The notes below the pieces were generated by a model. The model searched no databases. It worked only from the letters and a program-made list of their open reading frames with translations, and had not been told where the DNA came from. Shown here one piece after another: positions 1-4,989 of a DNA stretch of 5,833 bases. The position numbers and the translations under genes are program-made. Every line of letters begins with the position of its first letter. Positions within the stretch are counted from its first letter, which is position 1. The stretch comes from Oscillospiraceae bacterium UBA3851 (GTDB lineage: Bacteria > Bacillota > Clostridia > Oscillospirales > Oscillospiraceae). The stretch lies in NCBI GenBank assembly GCA_002392625.1, contig DGHJ01000079.1, forward strand, positions 12,175-18,007. The letters are read 5' to 3'.

Positions 1-78
1 CGCATCCGCGACGAGCTGAAGGCCCAGGGCATCGAGATCACCGACGTGGCCGGCGGCGCCCGCTGGAAGCGGAGCTGA
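1..78 (+). CDS. cysS: Cysteinyl-tRNA synthetase, C-terminal end (partial)
   Basis: The window opens inside a reading frame of 25 codons that ends with TGA at 76-78. Its product reads RIRDELKAQGIEITD, then VAGGARWKRS. This matches the usual end of cysteinyl-tRNA synthetase, where an 'IRDxLxxxGIxxxDxxxGxRW' segment closes the C-terminal anticodon-binding region. The enzyme charges tRNA-Cys with cysteine in the cytoplasm. Only the tail is visible, so catalytic motifs (zinc-binding cysteines, HIGH, KMSKS) cannot be checked. The stop lies 14 bases before the larC start, and nothing in the gap resembles a terminator, so the two genes are probably co-transcribed. The call rests on a short but characteristic segment. 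Confidence 0.77.
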   Translation, partial: RIRDELKAQGIEITDVAGGARWKRS

Positions 79-92
79 CACGGGAGAACGCC

Positions 93-1271
93 ATGAAAAC
101 ACTGTATCTGGACTGCGGCATGGGCGCGGCCGGCGACATGCTGACCGCCGCCCTGCTGGAGCTGCTTCCCGACCCCGACGGCTTCGTGGCCCGGCTCAAC
201 GGCCTGGGCCTGCCCGGCGTCACCTACGTTCGTGAGGGTGCCGTCAAGTGCGGCATCCGGGGCACCCACGTCTCCGTCCTGGTGGACGGAGCGGAGGAGG
301 ACGAACACCATCATCACCACGAACATGAGCATCATCACCACAGCATGTACGACGTGGAGCACGTGGTTTCTCATTTGAGCGTCAGCGAAAAGGTCAAGGC
401 CGACGTTCTGGCGGTCTACGGTCTCATCGCCGAGGCCGAGAGCCACGTCCACGGCGTGCCGGTGGAGGAGATCCACTTCCACGAGGTGGGCACGCTGGAC
501 GCCATTGCCGACGTGACCGCCGTATGTTTGCTGATGGAAGAGCTGGCGCCCGATCAGGTGCTGGCCTCCGCCGTCCACGTGGGCAGCGGACAGGTACGCT
601 GCGCCCATGGCATCCTGCCGGTGCCGGCTCCGGCTGCGGCGTACCTCCTGCGGGAGGTGCCCATCTACGGCGGAGAGATCCGGGGCGAGCTGTGCACGCC
701 CACAGGGGCGGCGCTGCTGCGCCATTTCGTCACTCGCTTCGGGCCCATGCCCGTCATGCGCACCAGTGCCATCGGCTACGGCATGGGGAAGAAGGACTTC
801 CCCACCGCCAACTGCGTCCGCGCCCTGCTGGGGCAGACGGAGGATGACGGCGGCACGGTGACGGTGCTCAGCTGCAACGTGGACGACATGACCGCCGAGG
901 ACGTGGGCTTTGCCATGGAACAGCTCTTTGCCGGCGGCGCCCTGGAGGTCTACACGGTGCCGGTGGGCATGAAAAAGAGCCGCCCCGGCACGTTGATCCG
1001 GGTGATTTGCCGGGCGCAGGACGAGGAGAAGATGGCGGAGCTGATCTTCCGCCACACCACTACCCTGGGGATGCGCGTTTCGGAGACGCGCCGCCGCGTT
1101 TTGGAGCGGCGGGTCGAGACGGTGGAGACGCCTCTGGGCCCCGTGCGGGTGAAGACGTCCGAGGGCTGCGGCGTGGTGCGCAGGAAGGCGGAATACGACG
1201 ACCTGGCCCGGATCGCTGCGGAGCGGGGCATGAGCCTCGGTCAGGTGCGCCGGAAGCTGGGCGAGGTCTGA
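93..1271 (+). CDS. larC: LarC, nickel-pincer cofactor nickel insertase (DUF111 family)
   Basis: The 392-residue product matches LarC, the CTP-dependent cyclometallase. LarC puts nickel into the pyridinium-dithiocarboxylate mononucleotide made by LarB and LarE, giving the cofactor of lactate racemase LarA and relatives. Family blocks appear in order: DCGMGAAGDM (7-16), HFHEVGTLDAIAD (128-140), LPVPAPAAAYLL (175-186), ELCTPTGAALL (199-209), IGYGMGKKDFPT (227-238), NVDDMTAEDVG (262-272), MKKSRPGT (293-300) and TTTLGMR (322-328). A histidine tract (72-83, ten His with Glu) is a probable nickel-holding segment. In Lactobacillus plantarum the protein is made from larC1 and larC2 by programmed frameshifting. 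Here it is one uninterrupted frame of normal full length. The ATG is preceded by GGGAG (82-86) with a 6-base spacer. larA, larB and larE are not in the window. Confidence 0.94.
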   Translation: MKTLYLDCGMGAAGDMLTAALLELLPDPDGFVARLNGLGLPGVTYVREGAVKCGIRGTHVSVLVDGAEEDEHHHHHEHEHHHHSMYDVEHVVSHLSVSEKVKADVLAVYGLIAEAESHVHGVPVEEIHFHEVGTLDAIADVTAVCLLMEELAPDQVLASAVHVGSGQVRCAHGILPVPAPAAAYLLREVPIYGGEIRGELCTPTGAALLRHFVTRFGPMPVMRTSAIGYGMGKKDFPTANCVRALLGQTEDDGGTVTVLSCNVDDMTAEDVGFAMEQLFAGGALEVYTVPVGMKKSRPGTLIRVICRAQDEEKMAELIFRHTTTLGMRVSETRRRVLERRVETVETPLGPVRVKTSEGCGVVRRKAEYDDLARIAAERGMSLGQVRRKLGEV

Positions 1272-1301
1272 GGGCGCCACATCCGTCGTACAACACAGTT
1301 T

Positions 1302-1339
1302 AATACCCCGTCGGGATTCTCTCCCAACGGGGTATTTTT
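1302..1339 (+). terminator. Rho-independent terminator after larC, possibly serving both strands
   Basis: A 10-bp perfect stem pairs AATACCCCGT (1302-1311) with ACGGGGTATT (1327-1336). One C/A mismatch follows, then 4 more pairs (GGGA 1313-1316 with TCCC 1322-1325) around a 5-base loop. On the + strand the stem runs directly into a T-run (1335-1339). It lies 31 bases past the larC stop and 11 bases past the ATPase stop on the opposite strand. It is therefore well placed to end both converging transcripts, although the T-run on the minus side (TATTAAAC) is poor. Confidence 0.9.
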
Positions 1340-1349
1340 ATAAGCATTG

Positions 1350-2462
1350 TCAGCCTTCAGCCGCGCCGTCCCGCAGCAGACCCAGGGCTTTGGCCTGGGC
1401 GATCAGGTCCGCCATGCGGCGGTTGGTCTGGCCGATGGGGACCCCGGTGCAGATCACGGTATTGCACGTTTTCATCAGGGCCAGCGCCCGGTCAAAGGCT
1501 GCGTCGCCGATGGGCATAAAGGGCGTCTCGGTGACCACCTCCGCCGCCAGGCTCCGGGCCACCTGGCAGTCCACGTCGTTTTCATAGAGGATGCCCGCGC
1601 AGAACGGCACCCCCTCCTTCTGCAATCGGCGGAACGTGTCCACCCCACTGCCGCAGGCGGAGATGACGAAAACCCTGGGCGCGCCCGCCGGGCGGGGCAT
1701 CTCCACGCTGCCGAAGGTGATGTTGTAGGAGCCGTCGGCGATGCCGTAGAGCGGGTTGATGATCTCCGGCCGGAAGATCTCGTCCGGCGTGCCGAAATGC
1801 TCGATCCGGTCGCCGTGGACGCACATGATCTTGTCGGAGATCTTCTGGGCAAAGTCGATCTCGTGGAGGGACATGATGACGGTGATGCCCTTCTCCTTGG
1901 CCATGGTGCGCAGGATGCTCAGAAGCTCCAGCTTGTGGCGGATATCCAGGAAGGAAGTGGGCTCGTCCAGCACGATGATCTCCGGCTCCTGGCAGATGGC
2001 ACGAGCCAGCAGGATCCGCTGGCGCTGCCCGTCGCTGATGGCGGTGAAGTCCCGGTCCGCCAGCTCCTGGGCGTGGACCTTCTCCAGGGCAGCCCGGACG
2101 ATCTCCCGGTCCGCCGGCGACAGGAGCCCCAGGGTGTTGGTGTAGGGGTAGCGGCCGGTGGCCACCACGTCCCAGCAGGTCAGCAGCTCGCCCTTGATGC
2201 GCTCGGTGAGCACCACCGCCAGCTTTCGGGACAGCTCCTTGTAGCTCATGCCCTTCACCGAGGCGTCGGCGATGAAGCTGTCGCCCCGGATGGCGGCCAG
2301 GTGGCGGGTGATGCTCTTGAGGATGGTGGACTTGCCGGAGCCATTGGGGCCGATGAGTGTCAGGATCTCCCCGGCCCTGACGCGGATCTCGATATCGTGG
2401 ATCAGGGTGTTGCCGTTGTAGCCGACGGACAGGTCCTCCGTGCGGAAATAGTACTCGTTCAT
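1350..2462 (-). CDS. FecE/BtuD-type ABC transporter ATPase with C-terminal extension
   Basis: This 370-residue protein should power import of an iron-siderophore, heme, cobalamin or similar chelate through the adjacent FecCD permease. The ABC domain occupies about residues 5-245. It has Walker A GPNGSGKST (38-46), signature ISDGQRQR (142-149, SDGQ instead of SGGQ), Walker B IIVLDEPTS (162-170), D-loop FLD (171-173) and switch His200 in SLHE. The Q-loop region reads LAVVLTERIK (81-90) and has no glutamine where one is usual. I recall this T-E/T-D variant from FecE-like ATPases of Bacteroidetes and clostridia. Typical family members are about 250-270 residues. Here about 110 extra residues (260-370) follow, looking like an alternating beta/alpha, Rossmann-like domain with five cysteines. 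The start ATG lies 13 bases after the permease stop with a GGGGG Shine-Dalgarno, so the two are translated from one mRNA. The substrate cannot be read from sequence. Confidence 0.93.
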   Translation of the reverse strand: MNEYYFRTEDLSVGYNGNTLIHDIEIRVRAGEILTLIGPNGSGKSTILKSITRHLAAIRGDSFIADASVKGMSYKELSRKLAVVLTERIKGELLTCWDVVATGRYPYTNTLGLLSPADREIVRAALEKVHAQELADRDFTAISDGQRQRILLARAICQEPEIIVLDEPTSFLDIRHKLELLSILRTMAKEKGITVIMSLHEIDFAQKISDKIMCVHGDRIEHFGTPDEIFRPEIINPLYGIADGSYNITFGSVEMPRPAGAPRVFVISACGSGVDTFRRLQKEGVPFCAGILYENDVDCQVARSLAAEVVTETPFMPIGDAAFDRALALMKTCNTVICTGVPIGQTNRRMADLIAQAKALGLLRDGAAEG

Positions 2463-2475
2463 CTCCGCACCCCCT

Positions 2476-3507
2476 TTACGCCCTGCCGCCGTGGCGGCGG
2501 ACCAGCATGGCGATGACCACCGGCGCGCCGAACAGGGCCGTGACGGTGCTGATGGACAGCTCCGTGGGGGCGAAGGCCGTGCGGGCGATGAGATCGCAGA
2601 ACAGGCAGAAGACGCCGCCGCCCAGGAAGGAGGCAGGGATCACCAGAATAGGCTTGGCGGTCTTCAGCAGCATCTTGATGAGGTGGGGCACCGCGATGCC
2701 CACGAAGGAGATGGGGCCGGCAAAGGCGGTGACGCAGCCGGCAATGAGGCTGGACATGAGGATCAGCAGCACCCGGAATCGCTTGACGTTGACGCCCATG
2801 CTCTGGGCGTAGGCCTCCCCCATCTGGTATGCGCCGATGGGCTTGGACAGGCAGAACACCACCGCGAAGCACACCAGGATCAGTATGGCGAAGAACCGCA
2901 CGTCGTCCCACTTGGTGCCGGAGAAGCTGCCCTGGGACCAGCTGTGGAGGTTGACAATGTCGGAGTCCTTGGCGAAGGTGATGAGAAACTCCGTGACGGC
3001 AGAGCAGATATAGCTGATCATGATGCCCGCCACCAGCAGCATGGACATCTGCCGGATGGACCGGGCGGCCAGCAGCACGAAGCCCATGGCGATCAGCGCG
3101 CCCACAAAGGCGGCTGCCACCATCATCCACGAGGAGACGAAGGATACGAACCGCAGCGCCGCGATCATGGTCAGGGCCACGAACAGCTTGGAGCCGGAGG
3201 AGATGCCCAGCACGAAGGGACCGGCGATGGGGTTGCCGAAGAAGGTCTGCATCAGAAAGCCGGACAGGGCCAGGCCGCCGCCCAGCAGCGCCGAGGCGAT
3301 GATCCGGGGCAGGCGCAGCTTCCACACGATGCCCAGCTGAGTGGCGTCGCCCTCACGGAACAGGATGATGCGAACGATGTCGACCACGGGAATATGCTCG
3401 CTGCCGGTGTTGATGTTCCACACCGTCAACACCACCAGGGCGGCCACCAGGCCGGCAAAGACGGCGGCGTACCGGGCGTTCCGGGCGGCATGATTCACTT
3501 GGCTCAC
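2476..3507 (-). CDS. FecCD/BtuC-type ABC transporter permease
   Basis: This is an integral membrane subunit of an iron-siderophore/heme/cobalamin-class importer. From the GTG start it has 343 residues, the usual family length. It opens with a hydrophobic segment (about 15-29). FecCD landmarks follow: WKLRLPRIIAS (62-72), GFLMQTFFGNPIAGPFVLG (83-101), SFVGIAVPHLIK (267-278, the cytoplasmic coupling region that contacts the ATPase), and FAPTEL with FGAPVVI near the end (312-332). Multiple hydrophobic helices lie between them. The frame stays open upstream to 3624, but those 39 codons lie over a leader hairpin and lack a ribosome-binding site. I chose GTG 3507 because GGGAGG (3519-3514) sits 6 bases before it and the protein then begins as the family does. 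It is the first gene of a two-gene operon with the ATPase; no solute-binding protein gene adjoins. Substrate is unknown. Confidence 0.93.
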   Translation of the reverse strand: MSQVNHAARNARYAAVFAGLVAALVVLTVWNINTGSEHIPVVDIVRIILFREGDATQLGIVWKLRLPRIIASALLGGGLALSGFLMQTFFGNPIAGPFVLGISSGSKLFVALTMIAALRFVSFVSSWMMVAAAFVGALIAMGFVLLAARSIRQMSMLLVAGIMISYICSAVTEFLITFAKDSDIVNLHSWSQGSFSGTKWDDVRFFAILILVCFAVVFCLSKPIGAYQMGEAYAQSMGVNVKRFRVLLILMSSLIAGCVTAFAGPISFVGIAVPHLIKMLLKTAKPILVIPASFLGGGVFCLFCDLIARTAFAPTELSISTVTALFGAPVVIAMLVRRHGGRA

Positions 3508-3511
3508 AGGA

Positions 3512-3520
3512 CCCCTCCCT
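3512..3520 (-). promoter_or_regulatory. Ribosome-binding site fixing the permease GTG start
   Basis: The minus strand reads AGGGAGGGG here, followed after a few bases by GTG at 3507-3505. This is the only good Shine-Dalgarno near the 5' end of the permease, and it sets the start 39 codons inside the longest open frame. Part of it can pair with GGCCCC at 3540-3535 (GGGG with CCCC, then a one-base bulge, then CC with GG), so it might be masked in some RNA folds. That masking is inference. Confidence 0.7.
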
Positions 3521-3549
3521 TCTCCGCGCCTGACGGGGCCGATTTTTAC

Positions 3550-3580
3550 AAAAATGCCTGCTTTCCGCTGGAAGCAGGCA
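3550..3580 (-). terminator. Terminator-like hairpin in the permease leader (candidate attenuator)
   Basis: Read on the minus strand, TGCCTGCTTCC (3580-3570) pairs with GG(A)AAGCAGGCA (3566-3555). That gives 11 base pairs with one bulged A and a 3-base loop, followed immediately by TTTTT (3554-3550). This has the form of an intrinsic terminator, yet it lies between the operon promoter (3640-3668) and the permease start (3507), about 42 bases before the GTG. The neighbouring gene on the other side is divergent, so no upstream minus-strand gene needs ending here. The natural reading is transcription attenuation, or an RNA of about 84 nt made from the same promoter. No known riboswitch aptamer was recognised in the roughly 53 nt ahead of the hairpin. 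Confidence 0.65.
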
Positions 3581-3637
3581 CGGCAAATAGTCCGCGTGGA
3601 TCGCCCGCCGACCCTCATCATCACAACAGGTATAAAG

Positions 3638-3671
3638 TGATTATATCAATCCCCCCCGGCCTTTTCAAGGC
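3638..3671. promoter_or_regulatory. Dyad symmetries overlapping the transporter promoter (possible operators)
   Basis: Two short perfect dyads coincide with the promoter boxes. GCCTT-TTC-AAGGC (3659-3671) covers the -35 box, and TGAT-TAT-ATCA (3638-3648) covers the -10 box. A repressor bound at either would block RNA polymerase, as metal-responsive repressors do for many FecCD-type operons. Neither matches a full Fur box or another operator that I can name, and short dyads arise by chance, so this is only a candidate. Confidence 0.3.
3640..3668 (-). promoter_or_regulatory. Sigma-A promoter of the permease-ATPase operon
   Basis: The minus strand carries -35 TTGAAA (3668-3663), a spacer of exactly 17 bases, and a consensus -10 TATAAT (3645-3640). 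The predicted start is near 3633, which gives a 5' leader of about 125 nt to the permease GTG. This is the best promoter in the window. The spacer contains a run of seven G. Small dyads overlap both promoter boxes. Confidence 0.8.
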
Positions 3672-3713
3672 GTTTTGAGAATTTTGGCCGCCACGCCGTC
3701 ATACCATGTGAAA

Positions 3714-3722
3714 AAAAGGGGG
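3714..3722 (+). promoter_or_regulatory. Ribosome-binding site fixing the carboxypeptidase start
   Basis: A purine run ending in AAAGGGGG (3715-3722) lies 9 bases before ATG 3732. It selects that ATG over the in-frame TTG 3675 and GTG 3708. The choice also places a typical signal peptide exactly at the N-terminus. Confidence 0.7.
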
Positions 3723-3731
3723 CTTGTTGCA

Positions 3732-4877
3732 ATGAGACGATTCGTATGTGTATTGGCGGCGGTCATCGTGCTGGCGGGGCTTTGCCCGGTGCGGGTCTGG
3801 GCGGTGGATCTGCCCATCTGGTCGGAGTCGGCGATCCTGATCGAGAAGGAAACGGGGCAGATCCTGTACGCGAAAAACGAACACAAGCAGCTGGAGCCGG
3901 CCAGCGTCACCAAGGTGATGACGCTGCTTTTGACCATGGAGGCCATCGACAGCGGCGCGCTGCGCTACGACGACGTGGTCACCGCCAGCGACTACGCCAG
4001 CTCCATGGGCGGCAGCCAGATCTTTCTGGCGCCCGGCGAGCAGATGACCGTGGAGGACCTGCTCAAGGGGGTGTGCGTGGCCTCCGGCAACGACGCCTCT
4101 GTGGCGCTGGCGGAGCATCTGGCCGGGGTGACGGAGCTGTTCGTAGCGAGGATGAACAATCGGGCCAGGGAGCTGGGTATGAACGACACCAGCTTCGTCA
4201 ACTGCAACGGCCTGCCTGCGGCGGGCCACGTCACCAGCGCCTACGACATCGCCCTCATGAGCCGGGAGCTGATTTTGCGCCACCCGGACATCCGGCGCTT
4301 CACCACCATCTGGATGGACACCCTGCGGGGCGGCAAATCAGAGCTGAGCAACACCAACAAGCTGATCCGATTCTACGACGGGGCCACGGGCCTCAAGACC
4401 GGGTCCACCAGCTCCGCCGGCTACTGCATCAGCGCCACGGCGGAGCGGGACGGCATGGAGCTGATCGCCGTGACGCTGAAGGCGGACACCTCCGCGGACC
4501 GCTTTGAGGACGCCAAGACGCTGCTGAACTATGGCTTTTCCACCTACGCCCTCATCGACGCCGGGGAGGGCGTGGCGCTGCTGCCGGTGGCGGTGGAGCT
4601 GGGCACGGCGGAAACGGTGCAGCCCATGCTGCCGGCGGAGGGACGGCGGCTGCTGATCCAGCGGTCCCAGGCCGCCGGCCTGGAGCGGACGGTGACGCTG
4701 GATGCGTCCGTGGCGGCGCCGGTGGCCCAGGGACAGGAGCTGGGCCGACTGACCGTTGCCTCAGGCGGTGAGGTGCTCTCCCAGGTGCCGATCCTGGCGG
4801 GGGAGGACGTGCCGAAGCTCACTTGGGGGCAGGTGTTCCTGCGCCTGCTGCGCCTGGCCCTGCCCGGCGCAAAATAA
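3732..4877 (+). CDS. D-alanyl-D-alanine carboxypeptidase (serine penicillin-binding protein, DacF/DacA type)
   Basis: The 381-residue exported enzyme removes the terminal D-alanine from peptidoglycan pentapeptides at the outer face of the membrane, which limits cross-linking. The N-terminus is a signal peptide: MRRF, a hydrophobic core to about residue 18, and a likely cut after VWA (24). The peptidase S11 domain carries all three active-site motifs: SVTK (58-61, nucleophile Ser58 and Lys61), SGN (118-120) and KTGS (222-225). A beta-rich PBP5-type C-terminal domain follows (about 276-355). The last residues (363-378, LTWGQVFLRLLRLALP) look like the amphipathic helix that tethers such enzymes to the membrane. 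Length fits the DacF/DacB group, but the paralogues dacA, dacB and dacF cannot be told apart here. It is divergent from the transporter operon. I could not assign its promoter with confidence. Confidence 0.93.
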   Translation: MRRFVCVLAAVIVLAGLCPVRVWAVDLPIWSESAILIEKETGQILYAKNEHKQLEPASVTKVMTLLLTMEAIDSGALRYDDVVTASDYASSMGGSQIFLAPGEQMTVEDLLKGVCVASGNDASVALAEHLAGVTELFVARMNNRARELGMNDTSFVNCNGLPAAGHVTSAYDIALMSRELILRHPDIRRFTTIWMDTLRGGKSELSNTNKLIRFYDGATGLKTGSTSSAGYCISATAERDGMELIAVTLKADTSADRFEDAKTLLNYGFSTYALIDAGEGVALLPVAVELGTAETVQPMLPAEGRRLLIQRSQAAGLERTVTLDASVAAPVAQGQELGRLTVASGGEVLSQVPILAGEDVPKLTWGQVFLRLLRLALPGAK

Positions 4878-4901
4878 GGCGCACCCGGGCACAATTTTCC
4901 C

Positions 4902-4930
4902 TTGTATTTTGCCCACCGGGGATTTATCAT
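4902..4930 (+). promoter_or_regulatory. Probable sigma-A promoter of pgi
   Basis: A -35-like TTGTAT (4902-4907) and a good -10 TATCAT (4925-4930, 5 of 6 consensus) are separated by 17 bases in the gap between the carboxypeptidase and pgi. The predicted start is near 4937, leaving a leader of about 53 nt. The -35 box is weak, so the assignment rests mainly on the -10 box, the spacing and the location. Confidence 0.5.
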
Positions 4931-4946
4931 AGAAAAAAGGATATTC

Positions 4947-4962
4947 GGCTGCGCAGGCAGCC
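4947..4962 (+). other. Small hairpin in the pgi 5' UTR
   Basis: GGCTGC (4947-4952) and GCAGCC (4957-4962) form a perfect 6-bp GC-rich stem with a 4-base loop. It ends 13 bases before the AGGAGGT ribosome-binding site (4976-4982). No T-run follows, so it is not a terminator. It may stabilise the 5' end of the mRNA or be incidental. Confidence 0.4.
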
Positions 4963-4989
4963 CATGCTGATACATAGGAGGTCACATCC

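Noticed and set aside
3508..3624. An N-terminal extension of the permease by 39 codons to GTG 3624, or a short leader peptide from the ATG codons just after it.
   Set aside because: No Shine-Dalgarno precedes these codons, they would start only about 9-13 nt after the predicted transcription start, and the codons lie over the terminator-like hairpin. The family N-terminus begins after GTG 3507, which has a strong ribosome-binding site.
1347..3678. Two long + strand open frames of about 390 codons lying over the transporter genes (1347-2516 and 2491-3678).
   Set aside because: They are antisense shadows of GC-rich genes. Their translations are low-complexity (rich in G, D, H, A, Q) with no recognisable motif, and the opposite strand encodes clear FecCD and ABC ATPase families.
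3534..3680. A cobalamin (B12) riboswitch ahead of the BtuC-like permease.
   Set aside because: The leader is only about 125 nt and I see no B12-box-like sequence. A cobalamin aptamer needs more length.
3675..3707. A + strand promoter for the carboxypeptidase using TTGAGA (3675-3680) and TACCAT (3702-3707).
   Set aside because: The spacer would be 21 bases, and closer spacings give poor -10 boxes. The promoter of this gene remains unassigned.
3675..3731. Earlier in-frame starts (TTG 3675, GTG 3708) for the carboxypeptidase.
   Set aside because: They would put polar residues ahead of a well-formed signal peptide and have no good ribosome-binding site. ATG 3732 has AAAGGGGG at a suitable distance.
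3771..3788. A lipoprotein signal in the carboxypeptidase (Cys18 in LAGLC).
   Set aside because: The residue before Cys is Leu, not Gly/Ala/Ser as a lipobox requires. A normal signal-peptidase I site (VWA) follows a few residues later.
4884..4920. A terminator after the carboxypeptidase formed by CCCGG (4884-4888) and CCGGG (4916-4920).
   Set aside because: The stem is only 5 bp with an irregular interior (GC/GC and ACAA/TTGT pieces), no T-run follows, and it overlaps the probable pgi promoter. It is too weak to call.
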